Below are positions 1-10,218 of a DNA stretch of 64,000 nucleotides, piece after piece. This stretch comes from Dryocosmus kuriphilus (Eukaryota > Arthropoda > Insecta > Hymenoptera > Cynipidae). Both the position numbers and the translations under genes were made by a program. Where the stretch lies: NCBI GenBank assembly GCA_038277395.1, contig CM076194.1, positions 110,561,765 to 110,625,764 on the forward strand, given 5' to 3'. Position 1 is the stretch's first letter. The number at the start of each line of letters is the position of its first letter. The notes below the pieces were generated by a model, which was not told where the DNA came from, ran no database searches, and saw nothing but the letters and a program-made list of their open reading frames with translations.

Positions 1-815
1 GAATGTTAGATTTATTTAACTTATTGCACTACAGTAAATTCTTAAGTTATAATTACAGGAGATTTTGAAACCACTAATTCAAACGTTAATTCAACTTTAA
101 AAATATTGAACCAGCAGTTGCTAAAGTTTTTACATCAAATAATAAAGATATTACTATTCAATAATACCAGCCTCTCTCAATTCATTAATGATTGAAATTA
201 TTTCAAGCGACTTATTTCTACTTCCAATTGATTGGGATTGTAGAAGTGAGCGCATTCGATCTACCAGTTTATTCGAATCTTCTCAGTAATCTGACAATTT
301 TGTCTCTATTTCATATTCAGAGAAAAAGTCACTTTCAGCGTCATCTTGATCACCATCATCGTCATCTTCTTTATTATCACCCTCATCCTCATTTTCATTA
401 ATACCATCATCATCAGCATCATTATTGAATGTCATGGATGGCGAATTATCATGTTGATCAAATTTTTCTTTTTCATCTTCATCTTCTGATTCTATTTTTC
501 GCTTCTTCACCTATGACTCCAATTCAGGTTTAACCTTCTGAGTAATGCCCGCAAAGTTTCTTTAATGGAGAAGATTGTAGTTCGATTTCTTCTTGAAGCC
601 GATTCTTACGGACAAACGCATTATTTAAAACATTTTAAAACTATGTTATAGCATTTTAGGGATATGTTGTAACATTTTTCAAAGAATTTCTTAAAACATA
701 AGACCTACGTTAGTAGGTCTTCGATTTTATCAACAAATAAGTAAAATATTTTTTATATATCATACTGCAACCGAAGAAGAACAGAGAGACTTGTTTATTT
801 TATACTAACTCTCCA
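1..815 (-). pseudogene. Truncated inverted copy of zinc-finger/acidic ORF repeat
   Basis: On the minus strand this matches the repeat at about 40680-43080. Positions 1-600 pair with 42480-43080, and 600-815 pair with separate pieces near 40690-41350, so this copy carries internal deletions. It encodes the acidic C-terminal part of the same ORF, with long D/E runs ending near SSEYEIE-type residues, then reads on into a conserved tail ending LREAGIIE at about 170-290. That tail is cut by a TGA where the other copy has a tryptophan codon. The zinc-finger N-terminus is absent. The function is unknown. The element probably continues beyond the left edge of the window. Confidence 0.6.
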
Positions 816-842
816 AAACATAATGTAGGTAAATCTTCTGTT

Positions 843-1238
843 GTTTACTTTTCCCCCAATCCCTAAATCGTTTTTTAGTAACTCCAATACCTCTGCTCTT
901 TCATTCCCTTTCCTTATGTTTAGACTTACCGTTGTCAGGTTATTTCTTCTTTCAATCTCCCCTTCTACCTCATTCACTTTCTTCGCTATGGCTTCCACCC
1001 CCCCCCCCCCCCCTGCATGGCCACGGTTTTCCTCTCTATTAACTCCACTTTGGTTCTTAACTCTTTGTCTATTACCCAGTCCTTTAAATTGTTCTATTAT
1101 TCCCTCTCTTCCATCCTATTCTTGCCTTTCTCTACCTTACTTTCTTCTAATTCTTTTACTTGTTTTTCTAAAACCACTATTTTTTGCCTATTCATCCCCC
1201 CCCCCCCCCCCCCCTATCCCTTATTCTTTTGAGAATTA
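843..1238 (-). pseudogene. Possible non-LTR retrotransposon ORF1 fragment
   Basis: Minus-strand translation gives a coiled-coil-like, E/K/R-rich stretch (for example LEKQVKELEES), then EAIAKKVNEVEGEIERRNN and a phrase like TVSLNIRKGNERAEVLELL. This resembles the coiled coil plus RNA-binding start of ORF1 proteins in insect non-LTR elements. The frame is broken by a stop pair and by two long C runs (about 1000-1012 and 1196-1214 on the plus strand). No RT domain is present nearby. The family assignment is a guess from composition and the ERRNN-type junction. Confidence 0.3.
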
Positions 1239-1735
1239 TAACTTTTTGAGAGGAACAAATTTTTTCTTTTGACTTTTTCTCGTATCTCGTCTCGATTTTG
1301 TAAAAAAATGCAAATTTTCATTTTGCATACACAGAAATTTAATTTTCTCTTCTCCAAGATACGGGCAAAAGATAAACTCTCTTGGAATATATGTGGGATT
1401 TCAATGGACAGGGTACTAGAAGTAGCAATTAGTTCTAAAATGACAACACAGGACTGGAAAATACTCAGATGATTATTCCTAGCCCATACACTCTATTACT
1501 CTTAAAAGTAACGCGTGCGCTTTTACAAAGAACCGCTATATTAGCAAGGGAAATGCTACGTCGTCACATACACGGGTCTCCCTCAGGCTAACCCACTTTT
1601 CATACGCACGTCACACCAAAGCTCACGCTTACTCGCACTTACATACCCATGACAGTTGCCGATACCTCCCAAGTCCGACATATATTCAGTATATTAGTAC
1701 AAAATCAAAAACAATGAAGAAAAAATATAAGAAAC
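1239..1735. other. No recognisable gene
   Basis: A+T-rich sequence with one more GC-rich, CAC/ACG-rich stretch at about 1500-1680. No coding pattern, RNA gene or repeat partner was recognised within the window. Confidence 0.5.
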
Positions 1736-2023
1736 TGATGAATTTATTGAGATCTTAATTCATCGAATTATTATTTCGTCTGATTTATATTATAGACTAG
1801 GAGCCCGTGGGGAAAAAAGTCCTGTGATCTGAAACACCAGCAAATCCATTCAGAACGATAGTTTATCATGCCACAATAGGTTCCTGCACTATGCCGTACA
1901 TTTTCTCCCCTGCATTTATGCGCAATGGAAAATGGAATATTCAATTTTCCAGGTTATAAAAAGGCGAAATTAAACGTACGGCGTCCTTTAAGTATAATAG
2001 AAGAATCACTATAAAAACGAAAA

Positions 2024-3208
2024 AATTTAATGCCGTACAAAAATAATGGTGAGGGAAGCCGTGGAAAATTTTTGATTTTCCACATTTTTCCTACCCGAAG
2101 AAGGTCATTTTTTACTGCACGGCATCCATTGTATATGATAGAACAACCAAAATAATTATCAAAGAACTTAACGCCGTACAAAAATCACGCTGCGGGAAGC
2201 CGTGGAAAATTTTTTATTTTCCAAAATTTTCCTACCCGAAAAAGGTCATTTGATACACCTTAAAATAAAGTTACTTTATAAATACTTCAAATACTTGTCA
2301 AAAAGAACCTAATGCCGTACAAAAATAATGGTGCGGAAAGCCGTGAAAACTGTTTGATTTTCCGAAATTTTACCACCGGGAAAAGGTCATCTGAAAATGT
2401 ACGGTATCTGCTGCAATCGATTACTTATTACATAAAATAATATAAAAAAATGATGCCGTATAAAAATATTGACACGGTAAGCCGTGGGAAAGCTTTTTTT
2501 CCGAAATTTATCTACAATAAATATACGATTTTTCCACGCGGGCAATCTCATCTAAAAATGAACGGCATCTGCTGCAATCGACTATTTACCATGTAAAAAA
2601 GGTTAGAAAAATAATGCCGTACAAAAATATTGATGCGGTAAGACGTGGGAAAGCTTCTTTTCCGAAATTTATCTACAATAAATATACGATTTTTCCACGC
2701 GGGCAATGTCATCTAAAAATGAACGGCATCTGCTGCAATCGATTATTTACCATGTAAAAAAGGTTAGAAAAATAATGCCTTACAAAAATATTAGTCATCG
2801 TAACGCATTTGAAAATGTACGGCTTGCATTCTAATGTTTTATTTTATACTAACAATGAATGGCAGAACTATTGTCGTACAAAAGAATGGGGCTGGAAGTA
2901 GTGGGAAATTTTTCATTTTCCGAAATTTTTTCACTCGGAAAAGGTCATCTGAAAATGTACGGCGTCTATTGCAATCGATTACTGACCACATAAAAAAGTT
3001 ATAAAAATGATGCCGTACAAAAATATTGGAGCGGGAGACCGTGGGAAAGCTTGGTTTTCCGAAATTTACCTACAATGAATATACAATTTTTTCACGCGAG
3101 AAATATTATCCGAAAATATACGGCATCCGTTGCAACCAATTATTTAATACATGAAATGCGTTACAAAAATGATGCTGTCCAAAAATATACCCGCATACTA
3201 GATAATCA
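2024..3208. repeat. Tandem subunits of foldback family A arm
   Basis: About nine degenerate units begin with GCCGTACAAAAAT or a close variant, near 2030, 2172, 2314, 2453, 2613, 2775, 2871, 3010 and 3169. Each continues with a short inverted motif (GCCGTGGGAAA ... TTTTCC) and a second GGCATC-type motif. The same units occur inverted at 5165-5830 and in both arms of copy 2. Repetitive arms of this sort are the hallmark of foldback elements. Confidence 0.75.
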
Positions 3209-3311
3209 AAATACAATACTTGTAGTTTACTAAAATATTAATAATTAAACTATTACCTTTTTCTTATTTATATATTAAATGATTATTATATATATATATA
3301 TATATATATAT

Positions 3312-4821
3312 TGTGGCGTTCGAGCAAACCCTATGAAGGGGGCCTGCCAGCAGGCAAACCTCCTTACTTGTATGCGAGTGTCCAGTGACTCTAATCTAAC
3401 GCTAGGGGAGACCCTCTCCTAGCGAGAGCATAAAAAGCGTGGGTGGACGAGAAAAACACCAGTTATCCGACCAGCATCGAGAGCACAAGCTCCAACCTTC
3501 CCCTCAGCGGGACTTTGAGATTTGTATTTAGGGAATTGTGCTTTTGGTACGTCACGTCGGGATAACGCCTGCGTAAACTTAACTTCGAAATCAAATATTG
3601 TATTTGTGTGATCGGCCACAGGGCAATTAATGTGAAAATTGAATAGGAATCCGAATGTGTTAGTGTGGTGAAATTATAAAACGAGTGTCGACCGAAGTGA
3701 AGGCAGTGTAGGGTGTTGTGAGTGTAAGTGATCGTCTTGAATAAATAAAAATTCTCAGAGAGCGGATTATTGCACACGCAAGGGCTTGATATCCCCAATT
3801 GCATTTGATAAGGAGAAGGCCTCGTCCGCAACTCCCTATACAAATAAAGGTGGTCGTGAAATCGGTCAAGCACTTACAGAGATTTCTTTGGGTAAAAGAT
3901 AGGGCCCTCTTTATCTTCTACACTACAAGGAATACTGTTCCAAATATGCTCTATGAGAAGAATCTTGCAATCCCAATCCCTTTTTGAGTGCCTTGAATCT
4001 CTCGACCCTATTGTCTCTTATTGTCGATTGGCAAAAAGTTCAAATTTGTTTTGACTTTCTGCACAGGAGGCTGTACCAGGCAAAACTGTTTAGAGAAAAA
4101 GATAATAATCTTTCTTTGGCAAAAAGTGGGAATTCTTCCCACTTTCTGCACACAGCGAGCATTGGAATCAAATAACAAAGGCACTCACAGAGGAAAGGAA
4201 TTCAATTAAAGCTAGCAAATCACTCGCCACATGGGGCCCTGCCACCTGGAGTTTCGAGTCTAGGATCTCCTCACTACCTAAGAGTGAGAGAGAGAAGCGG
4301 TATGAAAGAATAAAAGGGACAGCGATAGGTTAGCTCAGGAAAGCAAATTAAAGTGTGCGGTCAGAGATTTATTGTGAGACACGGCAGGTGTTGACAGACG
4401 ACAAGTGGGCCATCAGGTCAGGAGTGCAAACCCATAAGGGTCCTAAGAATGTTGAAGAAATAAGACAATAATAACTTCTAATCTGTTTGCATAAGGGTTC
4501 ACTCTTAAATATTGTAATATTGTCAGTTCTGGGCCGCGTTGTAAATCCCGTCAGGAAACTGATCAGAATATTTTCATTGAAATCCACCAGAATGACAATA
4601 ATTATTTAGACACTAATATAATTAGAGTAGGAAAGCTAGTTTGAGTGGGTGTGAGTGATGAATAAAATTAAGATTTAGTATCATCTGTAATAGCAGAAAT
4701 CCAATAAAGCCTAGGTACTTAAATGTAAATAAAGAGTCTCGTTCTTTACTTGCGTGCAAACCCTTGAACTACATAATAATTACTTGTATTTATATGAGAA
4801 GTAAGATATAAAAAAGTAACA
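3312..4821 (+). mobile_element. LTR-like insertion in (TA)n inside the foldback element
   Basis: Starts TGTGGCG and ends GTAACA, with alternating AT dinucleotides on both sides (3285-3311 and 4822-4833). The TGT...ACA ends and about 1.5-kb length fit a solo LTR or an LTR-like element. It shows no reading frame with recognisable domains. Similar insertions into (TA)n occur at 8796-10218 and from 24454. Orientation follows the TG...CA convention only. Confidence 0.45.
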
Positions 4822-5028
4822 ATATATATATATTAATAATAATATTTTCTTCCACAAGGTATAAGTTATATACATATATATATATATATTTATATTTTAT
4901 AATTTATGTAATATTTATATATGATAGTGATAAGACAATCTGTTATATAAAACATCTTTGTATTATTATTTTTATTATTGTTTTTTTGTTTTATTTTTAT
5001 TTACAAACTTTGAGAAATAAAAGTTACT

Positions 5029-5108
5029 CTATATGAGAGGTGTGTCACTCTCGATTTCGGAAGTAATTTCTAAATCCTTATATTCCGACTCAATATTTTC
5101 GTCGTCAT
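5029..5108 (-). pseudogene. Possible terminal exon of the foldback internal gene
   Basis: On the minus strand a T-rich tract ending in GCAG (5112-5109) precedes an open stretch encoding an acidic tail that begins DDENIESEYKDLEI and ends in SDTPLI plus a TAG at 5031-5029. It lies in the central region that copy 2 lacks. It could be the last exon of a gene once carried by the element. No homology was recognised, and it is short enough to have arisen by chance. Confidence 0.2.
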
Positions 5109-6350
5109 CTGCAAAAAAATATATTAATGATTTTATTGCAATAATAAACAGATGTAATATGTAACATTATAGGTAAATTTCGGAAAACAAAGCCTTCCCA
5201 CGGCCTTCCGCACCAATATTTTTGTACGGCATTATTTTCGTAGCCTTTTTTATGTGGTAAATAATTGATTGTAATAGATGCCGTGCATTTTCAAATCACC
5301 TTTTCCGGGTCAAAAAATCTGAAAAATATAAAATTTCCAAGGATTTCCAGCACCATTTTTTTTGTACGGCATATGTTTTACTTTGTCCAGGCGTCCTTAA
5401 TGAATGTATAACAGCAATAATATATCAAATTTTCACTTCTGTTATTGATTAATGGAAAATTTAAAAATGATATAAATGTTGAAAATTTGATTTTTACTTA
5501 TTTGTTAATATTTTTATTTTGACGCATTTGATATAGACGGCAATATGGCATAACTATAGTCTTTAATACAACAATATGAAAAAATACATTGCCGTATAGT
5601 ATCATTTGATCTTTTAACAAAAAATAATTAAATGAAACCCCCAATTTAGATAATTATTTATTTATATGTATACGCACTATAATTTTTGTACGGCACTATT
5701 TTCAGATCTAGATTTATGTGTTATAGAATCCACTGGAACAAATGCCGTACATTTTTAGATGACCTTTTTCGGGTAGGAAAATTTTGGAAAATAAAAAATT
5801 TTCCACGGCTTCCCGCAGCGTGATTTTTGTACGGCGTTAAGTTCTTTGATAATTATTTTGGTTGTCCTATCATATACAATGGATGCCGTACAGTAAAAAA
5901 TGACCTTCTTCGGGTAGGAAAAATGTGGAAAATCAAAAATTTTCCACGGCTTCCCTCACCATTATTTTTGTACGGCATTACATTTTTTCGTTTTTATAGT
6001 GATTCTTCTATTATACGTAAAGAACGCCGTACAGTTTAATTTCGCCTTTTTGCAACCTGGAAAATTGAATATTCCATTTTCCATTGCGCATAAATGCAGG
6101 GAGAAAATGTACGGCATAGTGTAGGAACCTATGTGGCATGATAAACTATCGTTCTGAATGGATTTGCTGGTGTTTCAGATCACAGGACTTTCTTTCCCAC
6201 GGGCTCCTAGTCTATTATGCAAATATTAATTTTATGATATGACATTTTTCAGACAATATATTTATCAGAGGATAAATTCCTGATAATTTTCGTGATTTTT
6301 TTATGGTCGAAAAATTCGCGAGATAAATAAAACAAGTTCTCGAAAAAAAC

Positions 6351-6422
6351 ATCGTGGACCGGATTTGAACCGGCAACCTTCTCATTTCCAGTGAGACGCG
6401 CTACCAGTTGAGCCACCACGGC
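6351..6422 (-). tRNA. tRNA-like sequence, anticodon GGA (probable pseudogene)
   Basis: The inverted copy of the sequence at 6818-6889. The cloverleaf elements are kept, with B-box GGTTCAAATCC and anticodon loop CTGGAAA. The acceptor 3' strand has CCACGAT where the other copy has CCACGGT, which breaks one pair. The short variable loop argues against a working serine tRNA. Confidence 0.5.
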
Positions 6423-6817
6423 ACAACAGTGAAATTTTCGGAACTTGTATTTACCTAGTCTCCAGGGTTTGAGACACACATAGATGATGTTGCACGATAG
6501 TTATGTCAACGTGAATTGATATTTGAAACTGATGAATTTATTGAGATCTTAATTCATCGAATTATTATTTCGTCTGATTTATATTATGCAAATATTAATT
6601 TTATGATATGACATTTTTCAGACAATATATTTATCAGAGGATGAATTCCTGATAATTTTCGCGATTTTTTTATGGTTGAAAAATTCGCGAGATCATCGCG
6701 AAATTCATCAGTTTCAAGTATCAATTCACGTTGACATAACTATCGTGCAACATCATCTATGTGTGTCTCAAACCCTGGAGACTAGGTAAATACAAGTTCC
6801 GAAAATTTCACTGTTCT

Positions 6818-6889
6818 GCCGTGGTGGCTCAACTGGTAGCGCGTCTCACTGGAAATGAGAAGGTTGCCGGTTCAAATCCGGTCCACGGT
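6818..6889 (+). tRNA. tRNA-like sequence, anticodon GGA, short variable loop
   Basis: A 72-nt cloverleaf can be drawn: acceptor GCCGTGG/CCACGGT, D arm GCTC/GCGC with one mismatch, anticodon stem TCTCA/TGAGA with loop CTGGAAA, variable loop AGGTT, and T arm GCCGG/CCGGT with loop TTCAAAT. The anticodon reads GGA (serine), but true eukaryotic tRNA-Ser has a long variable arm and this does not. The body resembles insect tRNA-Trp as I recall it (GCGCGTCT, AGAAGGTTG). It is probably a tRNA-derived repeat rather than a decoding tRNA. No poly-T terminator follows immediately, though T runs occur within about 10 bp. Confidence 0.55.
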
Positions 6890-7024
6890 GTTTTTTTCGA
6901 GAACTTGTTTTATTTATCTCGCGAATTTTTCAACCATAAAAAAATCGCGAAAATTATCAGGAATTCATCCTCTGATAAATATATTGTCTGAAATATGTCA
7001 TATCATAAAATTAATATTTGCAAA

Positions 7025-7813
7025 AAATATAAGGTTGGCTTTTTTGGAAAACTGAATTTGAAATTTTTCACAAAAAACGCCGCCATTTTGTCAGTTACGA
7101 AATGTTTTTGAATTTTTCAACGGATTTCAAAAGAGAAAACAAAATACTTATCAGATTAAGAAAAAAAAGTCAAATATTTGTATAGATTTAGATGCTGTAA
7201 CACTTTTTAAAAAATGTCGACAAATTTTTGATAAACTGCGTCACCAACTTTAAAAGTTCAAATAGTCGTAACTTTGTCAAAAAAAATGTGTTCATCAAAT
7301 TGGTAAAATAAGTGTCGTGTAAAATCCCTTGAAAAACAATATATTTTGCCCTGAAATAATTATCTGACTTAAGCATGCACAACCTGCACGATTTGAAATT
7401 AATTCGGCCCGTGGATGTTTATGGTTATCAATTGCTTCTTTCTATTATCCAGTATCTTTTCTACTACGATTATAGGCTGCCATTCTTTTTCATTATGAAA
7501 TGGTACTTCGTCGATTCGAAAGTGAGTTTCACCTTTTATTCTAATGAGAAACCAATTCTGGATTAATGATGATTAATCACGTATTAATCGTATGCAATAT
7601 GTGACTTGCAAGACATAATATCTTACAAGTTATTTTATTTCTTATCTAAATTACACACATGCTTTTGAATTATGTGCTTGCGTTAATTTGTCTGCAGCTT
7701 CCACATATTCAGATTTCATTGCTTGGTAATACGTAGACACTATAAGTCGCATAAATTTTATTTCCAAAACAAATTCTTCATCGAAATCTCAAAGGAATTT
7801 AGTTTCCACGTCG
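7025..7813. other. No recognisable gene
   Basis: A+T-rich sequence without a coding pattern, RNA gene or visible repeat structure. It separates the tRNA-like palindrome from the next transposon. Confidence 0.5.
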
Positions 7814-8669
7814 CACAGTGGGCGATTTTGGATTCAGTCAGACATAAATTCAGTGACAGTACAATTTTTAACCGAATTAATTAATTCTGGTTTTAAAATA
7901 CTCATAAATAATGGTGCTTATGAGACTTCCTGCCAAAACTCGGTTCTGACCAGTCAAAGCGTCGGGAACCGTCAGGGAACGTCGAAAATCGTCGGAGGTT
8001 ATCGTCACCTTGAAACATCTACTGGTAGTAGGTTGTAGATAGCGCTAAATTAACTATTGGATTCAAAAGTAGGTTTGAAAAAAATATACCCGTATTTTTT
8101 CTTTTGTCCTGTGCAATTAAAAAAATAATAATTTTTTAAACAAATGGGCAAAAATAAAAAAAAATTGTTTTGAAAAATAAATTCCAGCAAACTATTCTAC
8201 GTGAAAAATCATGTTAAAAATCTTATTTAAATTTTTTTGTCAGAGCTCATTTTGTTAGTGTAAAATGACATAAACTGTTGCATAACGGTAAGTAAAATTG
8301 GTGCATCATATCTCAGCACAAAACTATTCCAATCAACTGCGAATTGACTACTGAATACGCAGTTATATTGAAAAAAATCTGTATTTGCCCGTTTTTTATA
8401 ATAATTCATTATTTAAAGAAAATGGTTTAAACAAATTAAAAAAGTTATTTTAAAAATTAACTTGGAGCAATGGACTGACGATAAACTTCGACGATATTCG
8501 ACGTTCCCTGACGTTTCCCGACGCTTTGGCTGATCAGAACCGAGTTTTGGCAGGGAATCTCATAAGTAACATTATTTATGAGTATTTTAAGACCAAAATG
8601 AATTAATTCGGTTGAAAATTGTACTGTCACTGAATTTCTGTCTAACTGAACCCAAAATCGCCCACTGTG
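7814..8669. mobile_element. Non-autonomous DNA transposon with CACAGTGGGCG ends
   Basis: The terminal inverted repeats begin CACAGTGGGCGATTTTGG and extend about 200 bp with scattered differences, past the shared motif CAAAACTCGGTTCTGA on the left and its complement on the right. The centre (about 8030-8460) is A+T-rich and non-coding. The flanks share only CG next to the ends, so no convincing target-site duplication is visible. The superfamily was not determined. Confidence 0.7.
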
Positions 8670-8795
8670 CGGGGTTTGGGCTCATATATCATCCCAAGTA
8701 AACGGACATGCCAACTTTGTATTTTCACTTACTGTGGAGAAAATCACAATTGTAGAGTTTAATCATTTATGTGCAAAAAAAATATATATATATAT

Positions 8796-10218
8796 TGTAA
8801 GGCCTCACCTTCTTTTTTTTTTGAGAGAGAGCCAATTATAGTTATAATTTAAACACGAGAGAAAACAAGAAGCAATTTTCTTTTAATACATTTTATTCAA
8901 TGTGGTAATGAAATCTGACAATTACAAATAGACTTTGTGCTATATCGTTATTCACGTAAAAATTTCGTATACTTAAACGTCTCCGGTTAGGAGCGGCCTT
9001 GAGTTTATTCGGTCCCTTTTACTTTTTATAATCTACGAATAATAAGAGAATAGTTTGTCTTAGTTAATACGTCGTGAACAGCTCAGAGTGAGAAAAACTT
9101 TATTCTTATAACCTTTACGCAAACACATACATTCGTCAATATCTTTTTAATAGAGTTATAGGTTAACCTTTATTTTACCTTAGTAGCTAGTAAAAAACAT
9201 GACAGTAACACGATAACAAGGAAAGAAAACTATGTAAACACGGGACTCGAAAGTGAGACCAACGCCTATAGAAAACCCCTCTTCTTTCCTGTCTACTCTC
9301 TCTACTCGGAGTCGCCTCGATGCGGATCGACCGTAATTTACTGTCGAACAGCCACCAGCTAATCCTCTTCCTATGAGGGGTCCCGGACACGGGGTTAGAG
9401 GGGATTCCTCGTCCAGTGCCGAGTACCCACCACAGGGCCTTCTACCAGTTCTTGTGAATCTCCCGAAGCGTTACGGACACGGAGCTAAGGATATCTTACC
9501 TTCACCCAGTGCCGTATACACAGCAGAAAGGTTCTTTTTCTTTCTCTAAACAACAAGACCTAAAAAAAATGCGTGCAGTGTCGCAGACACAGAAATAAAG
9601 TCAATGTTCTTTGCCCCGGTGCCGCATACAAAGCAAAAAAAAAACTATCTGTCCCTAGAAAATACTCCTCTGGATTTAGAAACGGAGATAGCCGCTCTTT
9701 CACCAATAAGGAAGATGCACTCCTCGAAACATAGCTCAAGAGAAGGCCCCGAACTGGAGGTGCATGCTTCCTTTATGGACCAAACTCTCGTATTCTTTTG
9801 CGAGAGCCTAGTTCATAGGCCCTCTTGTGGTGGGTGGCCCGCACTACTCCACTGCCGGTCGGCCCTCTCTGGCACGAGAGCGGGGGAGAGGGAGGGAGCG
9901 TAAATGCGCGATGCTGGTGATGCTTCCGCCTCTGTCTCTCCATATCATGCTCTGTCCTTCTCTATCTCGTTGCAGTGAGATAGAGAAGTGCGCTGGTATG
10001 TCTCCTTTTTTCCCCCTCTTTTTTTTCTCTTTTTTCTCTTTTTTTTTTTTTACAAATGTGGCTGACTTTTCAATTCTTACGAGGGCCAGCCCTTCCTCGA
10101 GCGTCACTTATTCCAAACGAGAAACAACAACCATTTGAATACCTTATAATCTAAATTTACCCCCTACTCCTGAATACAATAAATTTAATCTATTTACTAA
10201 TATTAAATAAACCTTACA
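8796..10218 (+). mobile_element. Solo-LTR-like element in (TA)n
   Basis: Begins TGTAAGG and ends CCTTACA, a 7-bp inverted repeat, with (AT)n on both sides (8782-8795 and 10219-10225). It is about 1.42 kb long. It contains a degenerate tandem array of roughly 90-110 bp units near 9384, 9474 and 9585, each with a GACACGG-like then CAGTGCCG-like motif, and pyrimidine tracts near 10010-10050. No protein domain was recognised. Length and ends fit an LTR. It sits exactly where the left arm of the 14-kb palindrome begins. Confidence 0.5.

Larger units (their letters stand above)
1794..6213. mobile_element. Foldback element, family A, copy 1 (nested insertion inside)
   Basis: The ends are perfect inverted repeats: AGACTAGGAGCCCGTGGG at the left and its complement at the right. 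The 5-bp direct repeat ATTAT flanks it (1789-1793 and 6214-6218). The uninterrupted target, with a single ATTAT, can be read near 6580-6600. The arms are very long (roughly 1794-3208 and 5165-6213) and built of repeated units of about 140-160 bp marked by GCCGTACAAAAAT. The centre (about 3209-5165) holds extra sequence, including an LTR-like insertion, that is missing from copy 2 at 30593-32977. The structure fits Foldback-type DNA transposons (long, internally repetitive TIRs), but no transposase is visible, so the superfamily is inferred from structure alone. Confidence 0.8.
6219..7024. repeat. Palindromic repeat containing tRNA-like sequences
   Basis: Arms of about 300 bp (6219-6526 and 6712-7024) are inverted copies. 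Each runs from ATGCAAATATTAATTTTATG through a tRNA-like gene to the CAACATCATCTATG region. The middle (6527-6711) is a direct partial copy of the unit start, and the same start also lies at 1736-1793, left of the foldback insertion. So the unit was present as direct plus inverted copies before foldback element A split the first one. Confidence 0.65.

Noticed and set aside
1736..1793. Hammerhead ribozyme candidate (CTGATGA followed by a self-pairing stretch)
   Set aside because: The stem after CTGATGA is followed by CGAATT rather than the required GAAA core, and no matching cleavage stem is visible.
6249..6479. Open frame with AQLVARLTGNEKVAGSNPV
   Set aside because: This is the well-known accidental translation of a tRNA-like sequence. 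The same frame appears from the inverted copy at 6761-6991.
9604..10138. Two 100-residue open frames
   Set aside because: They lie inside the LTR-like element, overlap in different frames, and include low-complexity phenylalanine from a T tract. No domain was recognised.
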